A stretch of DNA of 64,000 nt from Microbacteriaceae bacterium. GTDB taxonomy: Bacteria > Actinomycetota > Actinomycetes > Actinomycetales > Microbacteriaceae. Under the pieces are notes generated by a model. That model was not told the origin of the DNA and searched no databases. It saw only the letters and a program-made list of their open reading frames with translations. Below are positions 50,764-61,395 of the stretch, in pieces; position 1 is the first letter of the stretch; every line of letters starts with the position of its first letter. The stretch covers positions 124,001 through 188,000 of the forward strand of contig JAODME010000005.1 of the NCBI GenBank assembly GCA_025465095.1. Direction: 5' to 3'. The position numbers and the translations under genes were made by a program.

Positions 50764-51662
50764 TGCTGTACTCCCAGGTGACCCCCGCCGCCAAGCGCGT
50801 GAACCTCCGCGCTGCCCTCGACACGGGCAGGCTGCTCCGCTTCCCCGGGGCCTTCAACCCGCTGAGCGCGAAGCTCATTCAGGACAAGGGCTTCGAGGGC
50901 GTGTACATCTCAGGAGCGGTCATCTCCGCCGACCTCGGACTCCCGGACGTCGGCCTCACGACCCTCACGGAGGTCGCTGGTCGTGCCCAGCAGATCAGCA
51001 GGATGACGGATCTCCCGTCACTCGTCGACGCCGACACCGGATTCGGCGAGCCAATGAACGTCGCCCGCACGGTGCAGACCCTCGAAGACGCGGGCGTCGC
51101 GGGGCTGCACATAGAGGACCAGGTCAATCCGAAGCGCTGCGGGCACCTCGACGGCAAGGCGGTCGTCGACGCCGACACGGCGATCAAACGCATCCGGGCC
51201 GCCGCGGCCGCGCGCCGCGACCCCAACCTGCTCATCATGGCGCGCACCGACATTCGCGCCTTGGACGGCCTCGACGCCGCAATCGACCGTGTGAAGGCGC
51301 TCGTAGATGCCGGAGCGGACGCCGTCTTTCCGGAGGCAATGCGCGACCTCAGCGAATTCGACGCGGTCTGCGCTGCCGTCGACGTGCCGGTGCTCGCGAA
51401 TATGACCGAGTTCGGGAAGAGCGAATTGTTCGCCACCCAGCAACTTGCGGATGTCGGCGTGCGAATCGTCATCTACCCGGTAAGCCTTTTGCGCCTCGCG
51501 ATGGGGGCGGCCGAGCGCGGACTCGATGCCCTCGCCGCCGAGGGAACGTTGCAGTTCACCGTGGGCGACATGCAGACGCGCGCGAGGTTGTACGAGCTGC
51601 TCGACTACGAGGCCTACAACGAGTTCGACACCTCCGTCTTCAACTTCGAACTCGACCACTGA
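50763..51662 (+). CDS. prpB: Methylisocitrate lyase
   Basis: This is 299 residues from ATG 50763 (the track frame begins upstream at 50403). The isocitrate-lyase superfamily barrel shows FPGAFNPLSAKLIQDKGFEGVYISG, LVDADTGFGEPMNVARTV (metal site) and the catalytic loop KRCGH, then MARTDI and VLANMTEFGKS. It cleaves 2-methylisocitrate to pyruvate and succinate. Overlap with prpD and the 41-bp gap to prpC place it in the middle of the methylcitrate-cycle operon. Confidence 0.96.
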   Translation: MLYSQVTPAAKRVNLRAALDTGRLLRFPGAFNPLSAKLIQDKGFEGVYISGAVISADLGLPDVGLTTLTEVAGRAQQISRMTDLPSLVDADTGFGEPMNVARTVQTLEDAGVAGLHIEDQVNPKRCGHLDGKAVVDADTAIKRIRAAAAARRDPNLLIMARTDIRALDGLDAAIDRVKALVDAGADAVFPEAMRDLSEFDAVCAAVDVPVLANMTEFGKSELFATQQLADVGVRIVIYPVSLLRLAMGAAERGLDALAAEGTLQFTVGDMQTRARLYELLDYEAYNEFDTSVFNFELDH

Positions 51663-51703
51663 GCATCCAAAGCGCCCGACAACACTTCACACGAGGGGGA
51701 ACA

Positions 51704-52828
51704 ATGAGCGATTCGGACATCCGGAAGGGTCTCGCCGGGGTCGTCGTCGACTACACCGCGGTCTCCAAGGTCAATCCCGACACCAATTCGCTGCTCTACC
51801 GGGGCTACCCGGTGCAGGAACTCGCCGAAAAATGCTCCTTCGAGGAGGTCGCTTACCTGCTCTGGCACGGCGAGCTGCCGGATGAGCGCCAACTCGCCGA
51901 ATTCGAACAGCTTGAGCGGTCGCTGCGCCCCCTCGACGCCCGCACGAAGCGGGTCATCGACGAACTGCCGCTCACCGCGCATCCGATGGACGTGGTCCGC
52001 ACCGCCGTGAGCGTGATCGGCGCGACAGACACGACGCTGAACGAACACAACGGCAGCTCCGACCCGAAGCTCAACGAGCGCCGCTCGATTCAGCTGCTCG
52101 CCCAGCTGCCCGCCGTCGTCGCCTACGACCAGCGTCGGCGTCGCGGCGAACACCTCATCGCGCCGCGGAGTGACCTCGGGTACAGTGCCAACTTCCTGCA
52201 CATGACCTTCGGCGAGGTGCCGGACCTCGTCGTCGTCGACGCGTTCGACGTGTCGATGATCCTCTACGCCGAGCATTCGTTCAACGCCTCCACGTTCACG
52301 GCACGCGTCGTCACCTCGACCCTCGCCGACCTGTATTCGGCGGTAACCGCTGCGATCGGCGCGCTCAAGGGGCCCCTGCACGGCGGAGCGAACGAGGCCG
52401 TCATGCACGTCTTCGACGAGATCGGCCGTGCGGACAAGGCGGAGCAGTGGCTAGATGCCGCGCTGGCCGAAAAGCGCAAGATCATGGGTTTCGGTCACCG
52501 GGTGTACAAGAACGGCGACTCCCGTGTGCCGACGATGAAGGCCGCGCTGGACACGCTCATCGACAAGTTCGACCGTCACGACCTCGCGGAACTCTACGAC
52601 ACTCTCGAGAGCGCGATGGAGGAGCGCAAGGCGATCAGACCGAACCTGGATTACCCGAGCGGCCCCGCGTACCACCTGATGGGGTTCGACACACTCACCT
52701 TCACCCCGCTTTTCGTCGCCAGCCGAATCGTCGGCTGGACGGCGCACATCGCGGAGCAGCTCGCGTCGAACGCCCTCATCCGACCGCTCAGCTCGTACAC
52801 CGGACCAGATGAAAGGCACCTGCCATGA
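51704..52828 (+). CDS. prpC: 2-methylcitrate synthase / citrate synthase
   Basis: ATG 51704 with ACGAGGGGGA upstream gives 374 residues (track frame starts at 50696 by chance). Citrate-synthase family elements: SLLYRGYPVQELAEKCSFEEVAYLLWHGELP, LKGPLHGGANEAVM (catalytic His), KIMGFGHRVYKNGDSR (second His region) and NLDYPSGPAYHLMGFD. It condenses propionyl-CoA with oxaloacetate to 2-methylcitrate. The length and the prpD-prpB context support PrpC rather than the housekeeping GltA. Its last four bases (ATGA) contain the next gene's start. Confidence 0.95.
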   Translation: MSDSDIRKGLAGVVVDYTAVSKVNPDTNSLLYRGYPVQELAEKCSFEEVAYLLWHGELPDERQLAEFEQLERSLRPLDARTKRVIDELPLTAHPMDVVRTAVSVIGATDTTLNEHNGSSDPKLNERRSIQLLAQLPAVVAYDQRRRRGEHLIAPRSDLGYSANFLHMTFGEVPDLVVVDAFDVSMILYAEHSFNASTFTARVVTSTLADLYSAVTAAIGALKGPLHGGANEAVMHVFDEIGRADKAEQWLDAALAEKRKIMGFGHRVYKNGDSRVPTMKAALDTLIDKFDRHDLAELYDTLESAMEERKAIRPNLDYPSGPAYHLMGFDTLTFTPLFVASRIVGWTAHIAEQLASNALIRPLSSYTGPDERHLP

Positions 52829-53652
52829 CCGTTCCCACCCTGACCCTCAACGATGGAAACACCATTCCGCAACTCGGCTTCGGAGTGTTCAAGATCGACG
52901 CGGAGCAGACCGAGCGGATCGTCACCGATGCCCTCGAAGTCGGCTACCGGCACATCGACACCGCAGCAATCTACGGAAACGAGGAAGGCGTCGGCAAGGC
53001 GATCGCGGCATCCGGAATCCCGCGGAACGAGCTGTTCATCACGACGAAGCTGTGGAACGACGACCAGGGGACGCAGTCGGCGTTCGACGCGATCGACAGG
53101 AGTCTCGAGAAGCTCGGCCTCGAGCAGGTGAACCTGTACTTGATCCATTGGCCGACCCCCAAGCGGGACCGGTACGTCGAAAGCTGGAAGGCCCTCGAGC
53201 AGATCAAGGCTGATGGCAAGTCCGCGTCGATCGGCGTCAGCAACTTCCTCGTCGAGCACCTCGACCGAATCCAGGTTGAGGCCGACACGGTTCCGGCTGT
53301 GAACCAGATCGAACTGCACCCCTATCATCAGCGTCCGGCCGAAACCGCGTACGGGCACGATCACGGCATCGTCACCGAGGCGTGGGGTCCGCTCGGGCAG
53401 GGAAAGTATCCGCTGCTGGAGCTGCCGGAGATCACGGAGGTCGCGTTCGCGCACGACCGGACGCCCGCCCAGGTCGTCCTGCGCTGGCACATCCAGCAGG
53501 GACACGTCGTGTTCCCGAAGTCGAACAGCCGCTCGCGGATCGAGGAGAACTTCGCCCTGTTCGACTTCGAGCTCACTGCGGAGGAGCAGGCGCGCATCAG
53601 CGGCCTCGAGCGCGGCGGTCGCGTGGGCGGGCACCCGAACGAGGTCAACTGA
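52825..53652 (+). CDS. Aldo/keto reductase (AKR5, 2,5-diketo-D-gluconate reductase-like)
   Basis: This is 275 residues. The tetrad appears in GYRHIDTAAIYGNE (Asp, Tyr), FITTKLWNDD (Lys) and VNLYLIHWP (His); VVFPKSNSRSRIEENFALFDFEL binds NADPH. It overlaps prpC by four bases, so it is co-translated with methylcitrate synthase, an uncommon partnership that might reflect detoxification of an aldehyde by-product or simple operon accretion. A perfect hairpin right after its stop ends the operon. Confidence 0.92.
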   Translation: MTVPTLTLNDGNTIPQLGFGVFKIDAEQTERIVTDALEVGYRHIDTAAIYGNEEGVGKAIAASGIPRNELFITTKLWNDDQGTQSAFDAIDRSLEKLGLEQVNLYLIHWPTPKRDRYVESWKALEQIKADGKSASIGVSNFLVEHLDRIQVEADTVPAVNQIELHPYHQRPAETAYGHDHGIVTEAWGPLGQGKYPLLELPEITEVAFAHDRTPAQVVLRWHIQQGHVVFPKSNSRSRIEENFALFDFELTAEEQARISGLERGGRVGGHPNEVN

Positions 53653-53676
53653 CGCATCCCGGGCAGCCGGGATGCG
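53653..53676. terminator. Hairpin between convergent genes
   Basis: CGCATCCCGG - GCAG - CCGGGATGCG is a perfect 10-bp stem directly after the aldo/keto reductase stop and five bases before the MBL gene stop. It lacks a T-run on either side, so it may act as a bidirectional terminator or an RNA 3' end stabiliser. Confidence 0.65.
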
Positions 53677-53680
53677 GGGG

Positions 53681-54442
53681 TCAACCGCCTGGGCCGAGTA
53701 ACACGCGCTCCCCGCGGGGGCTCGCCACGAGTAGACCGGTGTCGGCGAAGGCCTCCTCGAGCTCGGCGGGGCCTTCGCTGAAATGCTCCCAGTCCTCAGT
53801 GTGCAGGCCGACCACCTCGACGGCGCCGAGGATGCTGGCCGCCTCCGCGGCATCCGCCGACGTGAGTGTGAGCGGAGCGTCGATTCCGGGCAGACGAGCC
53901 GCCCCCGCGCACAGTAGTGCGACGTCGATGTCGGGGAACCTGTCGGATATCTGTTCGACAAGCCCGAGTGACGCATTGTCGCCGCTGAAGTAGATCGTCG
54001 ACTCACCGGATGCCTGGAGCACGAATCCGACGACAGGCCCGACCCGAGTCTCCGATCCGGGCGGTCCATGCAGGGCGGGCACGATGGTGATGGTCACCCC
54101 GCTCACCTCGTACGTCTCCCAGTCGTCGAAACCGAGCACGCTGCCGCCCCACAGGTCGTTCGCCGCGCGCATCGTGCTGAGCGTGACCGGCCCCTGCGCG
54201 ATCAGCTCCAGGCCCTCCCAGTCGAGGTTGTCCTTGTGACCGTGATGTGACAGCAGCACCAGGTCGACCGGCCAGACGTCTTTTCGGCTGACGCCCGGCC
54301 CCGCCGTCTTCACGAGCGTGGTCGCCCCGGCCTCCACGTACTCCTGCGGATGATCGAAGGTGGGATCGGTGACGATCCGAAGCCCCGCATACTCCAGGAG
54401 CACGGTCGGTCCGCCGATGTAGGTGAGGGCTGTCTGAGACAC
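53681..54442 (-). CDS. MBL-fold metallo-hydrolase (UlaG-like)
   Basis: This is 253 residues. Metallo-beta-lactamase fold elements: [24 protein letters not shown], then [12 protein letters not shown] (an HxHxD metal motif in which the usual final His is Asn), [16 protein letters not shown] and [11 protein letters not shown]. Relatives with a DN ending of the motif form a recognised branch of small actinobacterial hydrolases, so the Asn need not mean loss of activity. Substrate unknown. It is divergent from the YyaL-like gene with about 35 bp between starts. Confidence 0.87.
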   Translation of the reverse strand: MSQTALTYIGGPTVLLEYAGLRIVTDPTFDHPQEYVEAGATTLVKTAGPGVSRKDVWPVDLVLLSHHGHKDNLDWEGLELIAQGPVTLSTMRAANDLWGGSVLGFDDWETYEVSGVTITIVPALHGPPGSETRVGPVVGFVLQASGESTIYFSGDNASLGLVEQISDRFPDIDVALLCAGAARLPGIDAPLTLTSADAAEAASILGAVEVVGLHTEDWEHFSEGPAELEEAFADTGLLVASPRGERVLLGPGG

Positions 54443-54477
54443 ACTGCGAGCCTAGCCGCGTGCCTATGCTTTCAGGC

Positions 54478-56364
<1,887 letters not shown>

Positions 56365-56394
56365 GCGGGTCCGCCAGGGTGGTCTCCAGAGGCT

Positions 56395-56418
56395 GGGTCC
56401 CCTGTGACGAGGGGACCC
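56395..56418. terminator. Hairpin between convergent genes
   Basis: GGGTCCCCT - GTGACG - AGGGGACCC, a 9-bp perfect stem midway between the YyaL-like and CoA-binding protein stops. Without a T-run it is probably a bidirectional terminator or transcript-end structure. Confidence 0.6.
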
Positions 56419-56451
56419 TCCGCAGGTCGCGGCTCGATCTGGATCGAGCGC

Positions 56452-57117
56452 TCAGCGCACTACCTTGCGGGAGGTGATCACTCCGGTGTCGAAGCCGAGC
56501 AGGTGAAGTCCGCCGTGGAATCGCGCGTGCTCAACCTTGATGCAACGGTCCATGACGATCGTGAGACCCTGCGTCTCGCCGTAGACCGCGGCATCCTCAT
56601 TCCAGATGCCGAGCTGGATCCACACGGTTTTCGCGCCCACCGCGAGCACGTCGGCGATGACCGAGGGGATGTCGCTCGCCTTGCGGAACACGTCGACGAT
56701 GTCCGGCACCTCCGGCAGCGAGGCGAGGTCGGGGTAGGCCTTGTGGCCGAGGATGGTGTCGGCGTTCGGGTTGACGAAGTACACGCGATAGTCACTCGAC
56801 TGCAGAAGGTAGGTGCCGACGAAGTAGCTCGAACGCGCCGCGTTCGGCGAGGCGCCGACGATCGCGATGGACTTGGCTCTTCGCAGGATGCCGAGTCGTT
56901 CCTTCGCGGTCGGTCCGACCCAGGTGCGCTGCGACTTGAGCAGCCTCGCGAGCGGGCTGTTCGCGGGCATGCTGCAGGTGAGCCCGTTGGAGAGCTGCAC
57001 CGTCTCGGTGATCGCGGAGTCGGCTCGTTCTGCGCTTACAGGCGCAGCGGCGTCGGGCGCCGTGTCGGGCGCCACGGTCGGGGTCGAGGTGATGGGTCCG
57101 CCGGTGTCGAAGCTCAT
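56452..57117 (-). CDS. CoA-binding (YccU-like) Rossmann protein
   Basis: This is 221 residues. The CoA-binding domain begins near residue 80: KSIAIVGASPNAARSSYFVGTYLLQSSDYRVYFVNPN, then LPEVPDIVDVFRKASDIP and GAKTVWIQLGIWNEDAA, ending VMDRCIKVEHARF. The first 75 residues are an extra Thr/Ala/Pro-rich extension absent from minimal YccU proteins. YccU-type proteins bind CoA or nucleotides; the role is unknown. A four-base overlap with metY makes them co-translated, hinting at a link to sulfur amino-acid or acyl-CoA metabolism. Confidence 0.88.
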   Translation of the reverse strand: MSFDTGGPITSTPTVAPDTAPDAAAPVSAERADSAITETVQLSNGLTCSMPANSPLARLLKSQRTWVGPTAKERLGILRRAKSIAIVGASPNAARSSYFVGTYLLQSSDYRVYFVNPNADTILGHKAYPDLASLPEVPDIVDVFRKASDIPSVIADVLAVGAKTVWIQLGIWNEDAAVYGETQGLTIVMDRCIKVEHARFHGGLHLLGFDTGVITSRKVVR

Positions 57118-58433
57118 GAGCTGCCCTTCGTCGTGTCGCCTCTGACGGCGCTGTCGAGCGCCTGATCGAGGTCGTAGAGGATGTCGTCGACGTCTTCTAT
57201 TCCCACACTAATTCGCACGACGCCGGGAAGCACCCCCGCCTCTACCAGCTGCTGTTCGCTGAGTTGCGCGTGGGTGGTCGACGCCGGGTGGATGACGAGA
57301 GTCTTCGCGTCGCCGATGTTGGCCAGGTGGCTGGCCAGGTTCACCGCCTCGATGAACCCCTGGCCCACCTCGCGACCGCCCTTGACCACGAAGCTGAACA
57401 CGGAACCGGCGCCCTTCGGCAGGTACTTTCTCGCCCGGTCGTGGTGCGGGTGCGCGGGCAGTCCGGCCCAGAGGACGCTCTCGATCCGGTCGTCCGCGTC
57501 CAGCCACTCGGCGACCCGGCGGGCGTTGTCGACGTGCGCCTGCATTCGGTACGGCAGCGTCTCGACGCCCTGGGCGAGCAGGAAGGCCGAGTGCGGGGCG
57601 AGGGACGGTCCGATATCGCGTAGCTGCTCCGCGCGCAGTCGCGTGAGGAATGCGTACTCGCCGAAGTTGCCGTCCCAGTTGAGCCCGCCGTAGCTTGGCA
57701 CCGGCTGATCGAACAGCGGGAAGTGCTCGTTCGCCCAGGCGAACCGGCCGCTTTCGACGACGACGCCGCCGAGGGTCGTGCCGTGCCCGCCGAGGAACTT
57801 CGTGGCCGAGTGAACGACGACGTCCGCCCCCCATTCGATCGGACGATTCAAGTAGGGAGTCGAAATGGTGGAGTCGATGATGAGGGGGAGGTCGCGGGCG
57901 TGGGCGACGTCGGCGAGCCCCTCGATGTCCGCGATCTCCCCTGAGGGATTCGCAACCGTCTCGGCGAAGACCAGCTTCGTCTTGTCGGTGATCGCTGCGG
58001 CGTAGTCCTCGGGGTCGCTGCCCTTCACAAAGGTCGTCTCGACGCCGAACCGGCGCAGGGTGACATCGAGTTGGGTGATCGAGCCGCCGTACAGGTTCGC
58101 GGACGCGACGATGTGATCGCCGGCACCGGCGAGGGACGCGAAGGTGATGAACTGGGCGGAGAGACCGGATGCCGTGGCGACAGCGCCGAGGCCACCCTCG
58201 AGACTTGCGACGCGCTCCTCGAACGACGCGACGGTCGGGTTGCCCACCCGGGAGTAGATGTTGCCGTACTTTTGCAGGGCGAACCGGGCGGCCGCATCCG
58301 CCGTGTCATCGAAGACGAACGCGGACGTCTGGTAGATCGGTAGCGCGCGGCTGCCGGTCACCGCGTCCGGAATATTGCCGGCATGGATTGCGCGCGTGCG
58401 GAATCCCCATTCTCGATCCGTTTCAGTTGCCAT
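57114..58433 (-). CDS. metY: O-acetylhomoserine sulfhydrylase (Cys/Met metabolism PLP enzyme)
   Basis: This is 439 residues. The N-terminal FRTRAIHAGNIPDAVTGSRALPIYQTSAFVF and NPTVASFEERVASLEGGLGAVATASG are typical of MetY. The PLP lysine lies in VVHSATKFLGGHGTTLGGV. The length (over 420) and insertions separate MetY from cystathionine gamma-synthase. It converts O-acetylhomoserine plus sulfide to homocysteine. No SAM riboswitch is recognisable in the 78 bp between this gene and the PMT gene. Confidence 0.94.
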   Translation of the reverse strand: MATETDREWGFRTRAIHAGNIPDAVTGSRALPIYQTSAFVFDDTADAAARFALQKYGNIYSRVGNPTVASFEERVASLEGGLGAVATASGLSAQFITFASLAGAGDHIVASANLYGGSITQLDVTLRRFGVETTFVKGSDPEDYAAAITDKTKLVFAETVANPSGEIADIEGLADVAHARDLPLIIDSTISTPYLNRPIEWGADVVVHSATKFLGGHGTTLGGVVVESGRFAWANEHFPLFDQPVPSYGGLNWDGNFGEYAFLTRLRAEQLRDIGPSLAPHSAFLLAQGVETLPYRMQAHVDNARRVAEWLDADDRIESVLWAGLPAHPHHDRARKYLPKGAGSVFSFVVKGGREVGQGFIEAVNLASHLANIGDAKTLVIHPASTTHAQLSEQQLVEAGVLPGVVRISVGIEDVDDILYDLDQALDSAVRGDTTKGSS

Positions 58434-58511
58434 GCGGCAACGCTACCTGAGCGCGAGAACCGGATTGTGCGCCTCGTAACAGTGTGACGTTGCTTTGCGC
58501 GCCGAGGCACG

Positions 58512-60158
58512 TCAGCGCCAGGTCGGCAACCAGTAGTGCAGCTGCTGGTACTGGCCGGAAACCTGCAGTCCCGTCCACGCCGGCCAGAAGAAGGCGCTGA
58601 CGAGGACGATGAAGCCGAGCACGATCGCGGTTACGCGGATGCCGCTGAGTCGCCGCGAAGACGCATCCGTCGGTCTCCCGAGAATGAGCCCGAGCGCGAA
58701 GGTGAGACCTAGGACCAGGTACGGCAAGAATACGATCGTGTAGAACTGGAACACCGTGCGCTCTGTGTACAGCAGCCAGGGCAGGTACCCGGCGGCGACC
58801 CCGGTCAGAATGAGGCCGACCTGCCACTCCCTGCGGCGGATGAGTCGGTAGAGGAGGTACAGCGCGGCGGCGACCGCGAGCCACCAGAGCAGCGGATTCG
58901 CGATCGAGGTGATGAATCTCGCGCAAGTGCTGACCACGCATCCGTCCTCACCCTCGACGCTGCCGTCGTAAAGGAACGCAGTCGGGCGGATGAGCAGGAG
59001 CCAACCGAGCGGATTCGCCTGGTACGCGTGCGGCGACTCCTGTCCGACGTTGGTGGTGTAGATCGACACCTGGTAATGCCAGAGGCTCTGCAGTGACGCC
59101 AGGATCCCGGACTCGCCTTGCGTCTTCGCCCAGTCGCGGTCGTAACCGCCATCGGTGACCAGCCAGCCCGTCCAGCTGGCAAGGTAGGCGGCGGCCGCGA
59201 CCGGCACCGTGAGCAGGAAGCTAACGGGCGCCTGGCGCAGCAGCGTCGAGCTGAGCCAGAACTGCACCCCGGCGCGGCGCCGGGCGACCGCATCGACGAC
59301 GAGGGTGTACACCGCGAACGCGGCGAGGAAGTAGAGGCCGCTCCATTTCACGGCGGTCGCGAGTCCGAACAGCAGGCCGGCGGTGAGGAGCCACGGGCGC
59401 CACCACAGGGCCGGGCCCCAGTGGGTGCTGCCGCCGAGATGCGCTCTCCCGGTCATCCAGCGGGCGAGACGGGCGGCGCTCTGTCGCCGGTCGAGGAGGA
59501 CAGCGCCGAAGCCGAGCAGGGCGAGGAACATGAGCGAGTTGTCGAGGAGTGCGGTGCGGGACATTACGATCGCCAGACCGTCGACCGCGAGGAGGCCTCC
59601 CGCGACCGTCGCAAGCAGCGTCGATCGGAACAGCGCGAAGGCGATCAGGCAGATCAGTGCGACGGCGAGCACTCCGACGATCGCGGTACTGATCCGCCAG
59701 CCGGCCGGATCCTCGGCGCCGAACACCTGCAGGCCGAGTGAGATGATCCACTTTCCGAGCGGCGGATGCGCGATGTATGCGGCATCGGACGAGAAGATAT
59801 CGACGTTGCCCGCGACGAACCTCGCGTCCGCGCCCTCCGGCCACCGGCCCTCGTAGCCGAGCTTCACCAGGCTGTATGCGTCTTTGACGTAGTAGGTCTC
59901 GTCGAAGACGAGCCTGCGTGGGCTGCCGAGATTCCACAGCCGCAGCACCGCGGCCAGCAGCGTGACCGCGATCGGGCCGCCCCACACCCATACCCGTCGG
60001 CGGAGGGGAGTGCTCAGTGTGCGGGACCACCAGACGTCGATACGGGTGCCGACGGGCTCGACGCTCACCGTCGTGCGTGCGCGCGCGTCGGAGATCTCGG
60101 TGGCGAGGGTCACACCGGCAATGGTAATCGCGCCGCGTTCGCGTGTGACTGTTACCAC
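58512..60158 (-). CDS. Dolichyl/polyprenyl-phosphate-mannose--protein mannosyltransferase (PMT, GT39)
   Basis: This is 548 residues from GTG 60158; GTG 60113 is a plausible alternative, because upstream DNA appears to be a mobile-element fragment. After a cytoplasmic tail comes the first membrane helix and the catalytic loop PRRLVFDETYYVKDAYSLVKLGYEGRWPEG with the acidic DE pair of GT39. About 11 membrane segments follow; the C terminus ends QYQQLHYWLPTWR. It transfers mannose from a polyprenyl-phosphate carrier to secreted proteins, as M. tuberculosis Rv1002c does. The family is normally divergent from and adjacent to rsmI. Confidence 0.93.
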   Translation of the reverse strand: MVTVTRERGAITIAGVTLATEISDARARTTVSVEPVGTRIDVWWSRTLSTPLRRRVWVWGGPIAVTLLAAVLRLWNLGSPRRLVFDETYYVKDAYSLVKLGYEGRWPEGADARFVAGNVDIFSSDAAYIAHPPLGKWIISLGLQVFGAEDPAGWRISTAIVGVLAVALICLIAFALFRSTLLATVAGGLLAVDGLAIVMSRTALLDNSLMFLALLGFGAVLLDRRQSAARLARWMTGRAHLGGSTHWGPALWWRPWLLTAGLLFGLATAVKWSGLYFLAAFAVYTLVVDAVARRRAGVQFWLSSTLLRQAPVSFLLTVPVAAAAYLASWTGWLVTDGGYDRDWAKTQGESGILASLQSLWHYQVSIYTTNVGQESPHAYQANPLGWLLLIRPTAFLYDGSVEGEDGCVVSTCARFITSIANPLLWWLAVAAALYLLYRLIRRREWQVGLILTGVAAGYLPWLLYTERTVFQFYTIVFLPYLVLGLTFALGLILGRPTDASSRRLSGIRVTAIVLGFIVLVSAFFWPAWTGLQVSGQYQQLHYWLPTWR

Positions 60159-60430
60159 TTTGTGGCGGCGTTTTGTGATCGCTTCGCGGCGCTAATTTCC
60201 GATGACGAGGATGCTAGTCGTTTCCAGTGGCGGTCGAGGACGAAGAGGAGTTCGTCGCGGTCGAGGGCGCGGTAGCGGTGGGAGAAGCCCAGGCGGCTGT
60301 AGAGCTGAGGGTAGTGACGAAAGCGTTGGTCGATTCCGGGCGTGCTGATGAGGATCATGGCAAGGTGTTCGCGGTCGTGTCGGTCGCGGAGCAGCTCAAG
60401 CGCGGTGGGTGTGAGACGTTCGGCTTCGTC
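60152..60430 (-). pseudogene. Fragment of a transposon-type AAA ATPase (TniB/IstB-like)
   Basis: On the minus strand the frame reads IDEAERLTPTALELLRDRHDREHL (Walker B region) then LISTPGIDQRFRHYPQLYSRLGF and YRALDRDELLFVLDRHWKRL. These phrases are characteristic of TniB/IstB-type ATPases from actinobacterial transposons (DEADRL..., GxPGxExRLARYPQLYSRxGF). The Walker A half is missing and after KRL the sequence diverges into junk (SSSSEISAAKRS) up to a stop at 60152. It abuts the PMT start, so an element inserted here and decayed. Confidence 0.7.
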
Positions 60431-60761
60431 GATGGTGTTCGCCGGCGCAGATCCCGACCTTGATTTGCCAGTGATCGATCTCGCTCATAAGTGTCCTGGG
60501 CCGGCAGAGCACTTCGGGTGTGGAGAAGGTGCGGGAGCAGTTTGCGAGGGAGTAATGCTTGGCGTCGTGGTCGCCGTGCGGCCCCCACTCGTTGATGTAG
60601 GGCTCCGCGAGGCTGCACTGCAGCGGCTCTTGGCGGAAGTAGGCAATCCCTCGGGCGCAGCGATTAGAACCACAATCATGCTGACACCGGCAAGCACCGC
60701 AACCGCCCACGTCATCGCAATTCCGCCACGAAGGAGCCCGGCGGACTGACTGACTTCCCCC
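60431..60761. other. Gene-poor accessory DNA, probable mobile-element debris
   Basis: About 330 bases with no convincing gene. The minus strand has short open frames (60396-60710, 60485-60715); one begins with a hydrophobic stretch MTWAVAVLAGVSMIVVLIAAPEG but soon turns into low-complexity sequence in competing frames. It joins the AAA-ATPase fragment on one side and the membrane-protein gene on the other. Confidence 0.5.
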
Positions 60762-61331
60762 TCACGTTGGCGCTCCGGCGACCTTATGGGTCACGGAAGG
60801 CGCTTCCGCTGGCTTGCGGGGGAAGATGGTGTAACTGAGAGCCCAAATGAAGTCGATCGCCAGCACGATTCCGAGCACCCGATACCACTGCGTGAGGGCC
60901 TCGGTTCGTGACAGGTCGTTTACCCACCAGGTGATGAGAGCAAGAATGCCAGAGGCGACAGCGATGGCGCCGAGGGTCCGCAAAACGTCTCCCCAGCATT
61001 TCTTCGTGTAGCTCCAACCGGTCAGCTTCGTGGGCGCGGGTCCGTCGGCGAACCGCTGTGCAAAGCGGGTGTCGGCCCAGACGATCATGCGGTGGCCGTA
61101 CGCCAGGGAGAAGCCGATGTACAGCGCGGCCAAGCCGTGGTGCCAGGAGGCGGCAGCCCCACTCGACAGATGTGCGACGACCGCCACGAGTAGAACCACG
61201 TCGATGAGGGGCGCGCAGACCAGAAGGGCTGCACCGAGACGTTTAGCTCGAAGTAGATACCGTGCCGCCAGGCCCCCGACGATGGCGACCCAAAAGCCGA
61301 TTTCGCCGGCGATGATCAGGGCAAGGATCAT
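60762..61331 (-). CDS. Hypothetical integral membrane protein, TetR-linked
   Basis: This is 189 residues with about five hydrophobic segments (LALIIAGEIGFWVAIVGGLAARYLL; LGAALLVCAPLIDVVLLVAVVAHL; HHGLAALYIGFSLAYGHRMIVW; LGAIAVASGILALITWWV; VLGIVLAIDFIWALSYTIFP). Its cytoplasmic loop is rich in Lys/Trp (KLTGWSYTKKCWGDVL). I do not recognise a characterised family. It is divergent from a TetR regulator across a long inverted repeat, the usual layout for a TetR-controlled membrane or efflux-related gene. Confidence 0.75.
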   Translation of the reverse strand: MILALIIAGEIGFWVAIVGGLAARYLLRAKRLGAALLVCAPLIDVVLLVAVVAHLSSGAAASWHHGLAALYIGFSLAYGHRMIVWADTRFAQRFADGPAPTKLTGWSYTKKCWGDVLRTLGAIAVASGILALITWWVNDLSRTEALTQWYRVLGIVLAIDFIWALSYTIFPRKPAEAPSVTHKVAGAPT

Positions 61332-61342
61332 GGCGTCTCCAA

Positions 61343-61388
61343 TTTTGGTACAACTGTGTTAGCAAGTTATCATACAGTCGTGCCAAAA
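61343..61388. promoter_or_regulatory. Long interrupted inverted repeat, probable TetR operator
   Basis: TTTTGGTACAACTGTGT (61343-61359) and ATACAGTCGTGCCAAAA (61372-61388) are inverted repeats matching at 14 of 17 positions, 12 bases apart. The right arm ends seven bases before the tetR ATG and the left arm starts 11 bases from the membrane-protein start, so a bound regulator would shut off both genes. Confidence 0.75.
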
Positions 61389-61395
61389 TGTCGTT

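Noticed and set aside
58434-58511. SAM riboswitch before metY
   Set aside because: The 78-bp leader lacks the conserved stems and pseudoknot elements of known SAM riboswitch classes.
60396-60715. Two overlapping minus-strand ORFs with a hydrophobic start
   Set aside because: They compete in different frames, lose any pattern after about 25 codons and adjoin a mobile-element fragment; described only as debris.
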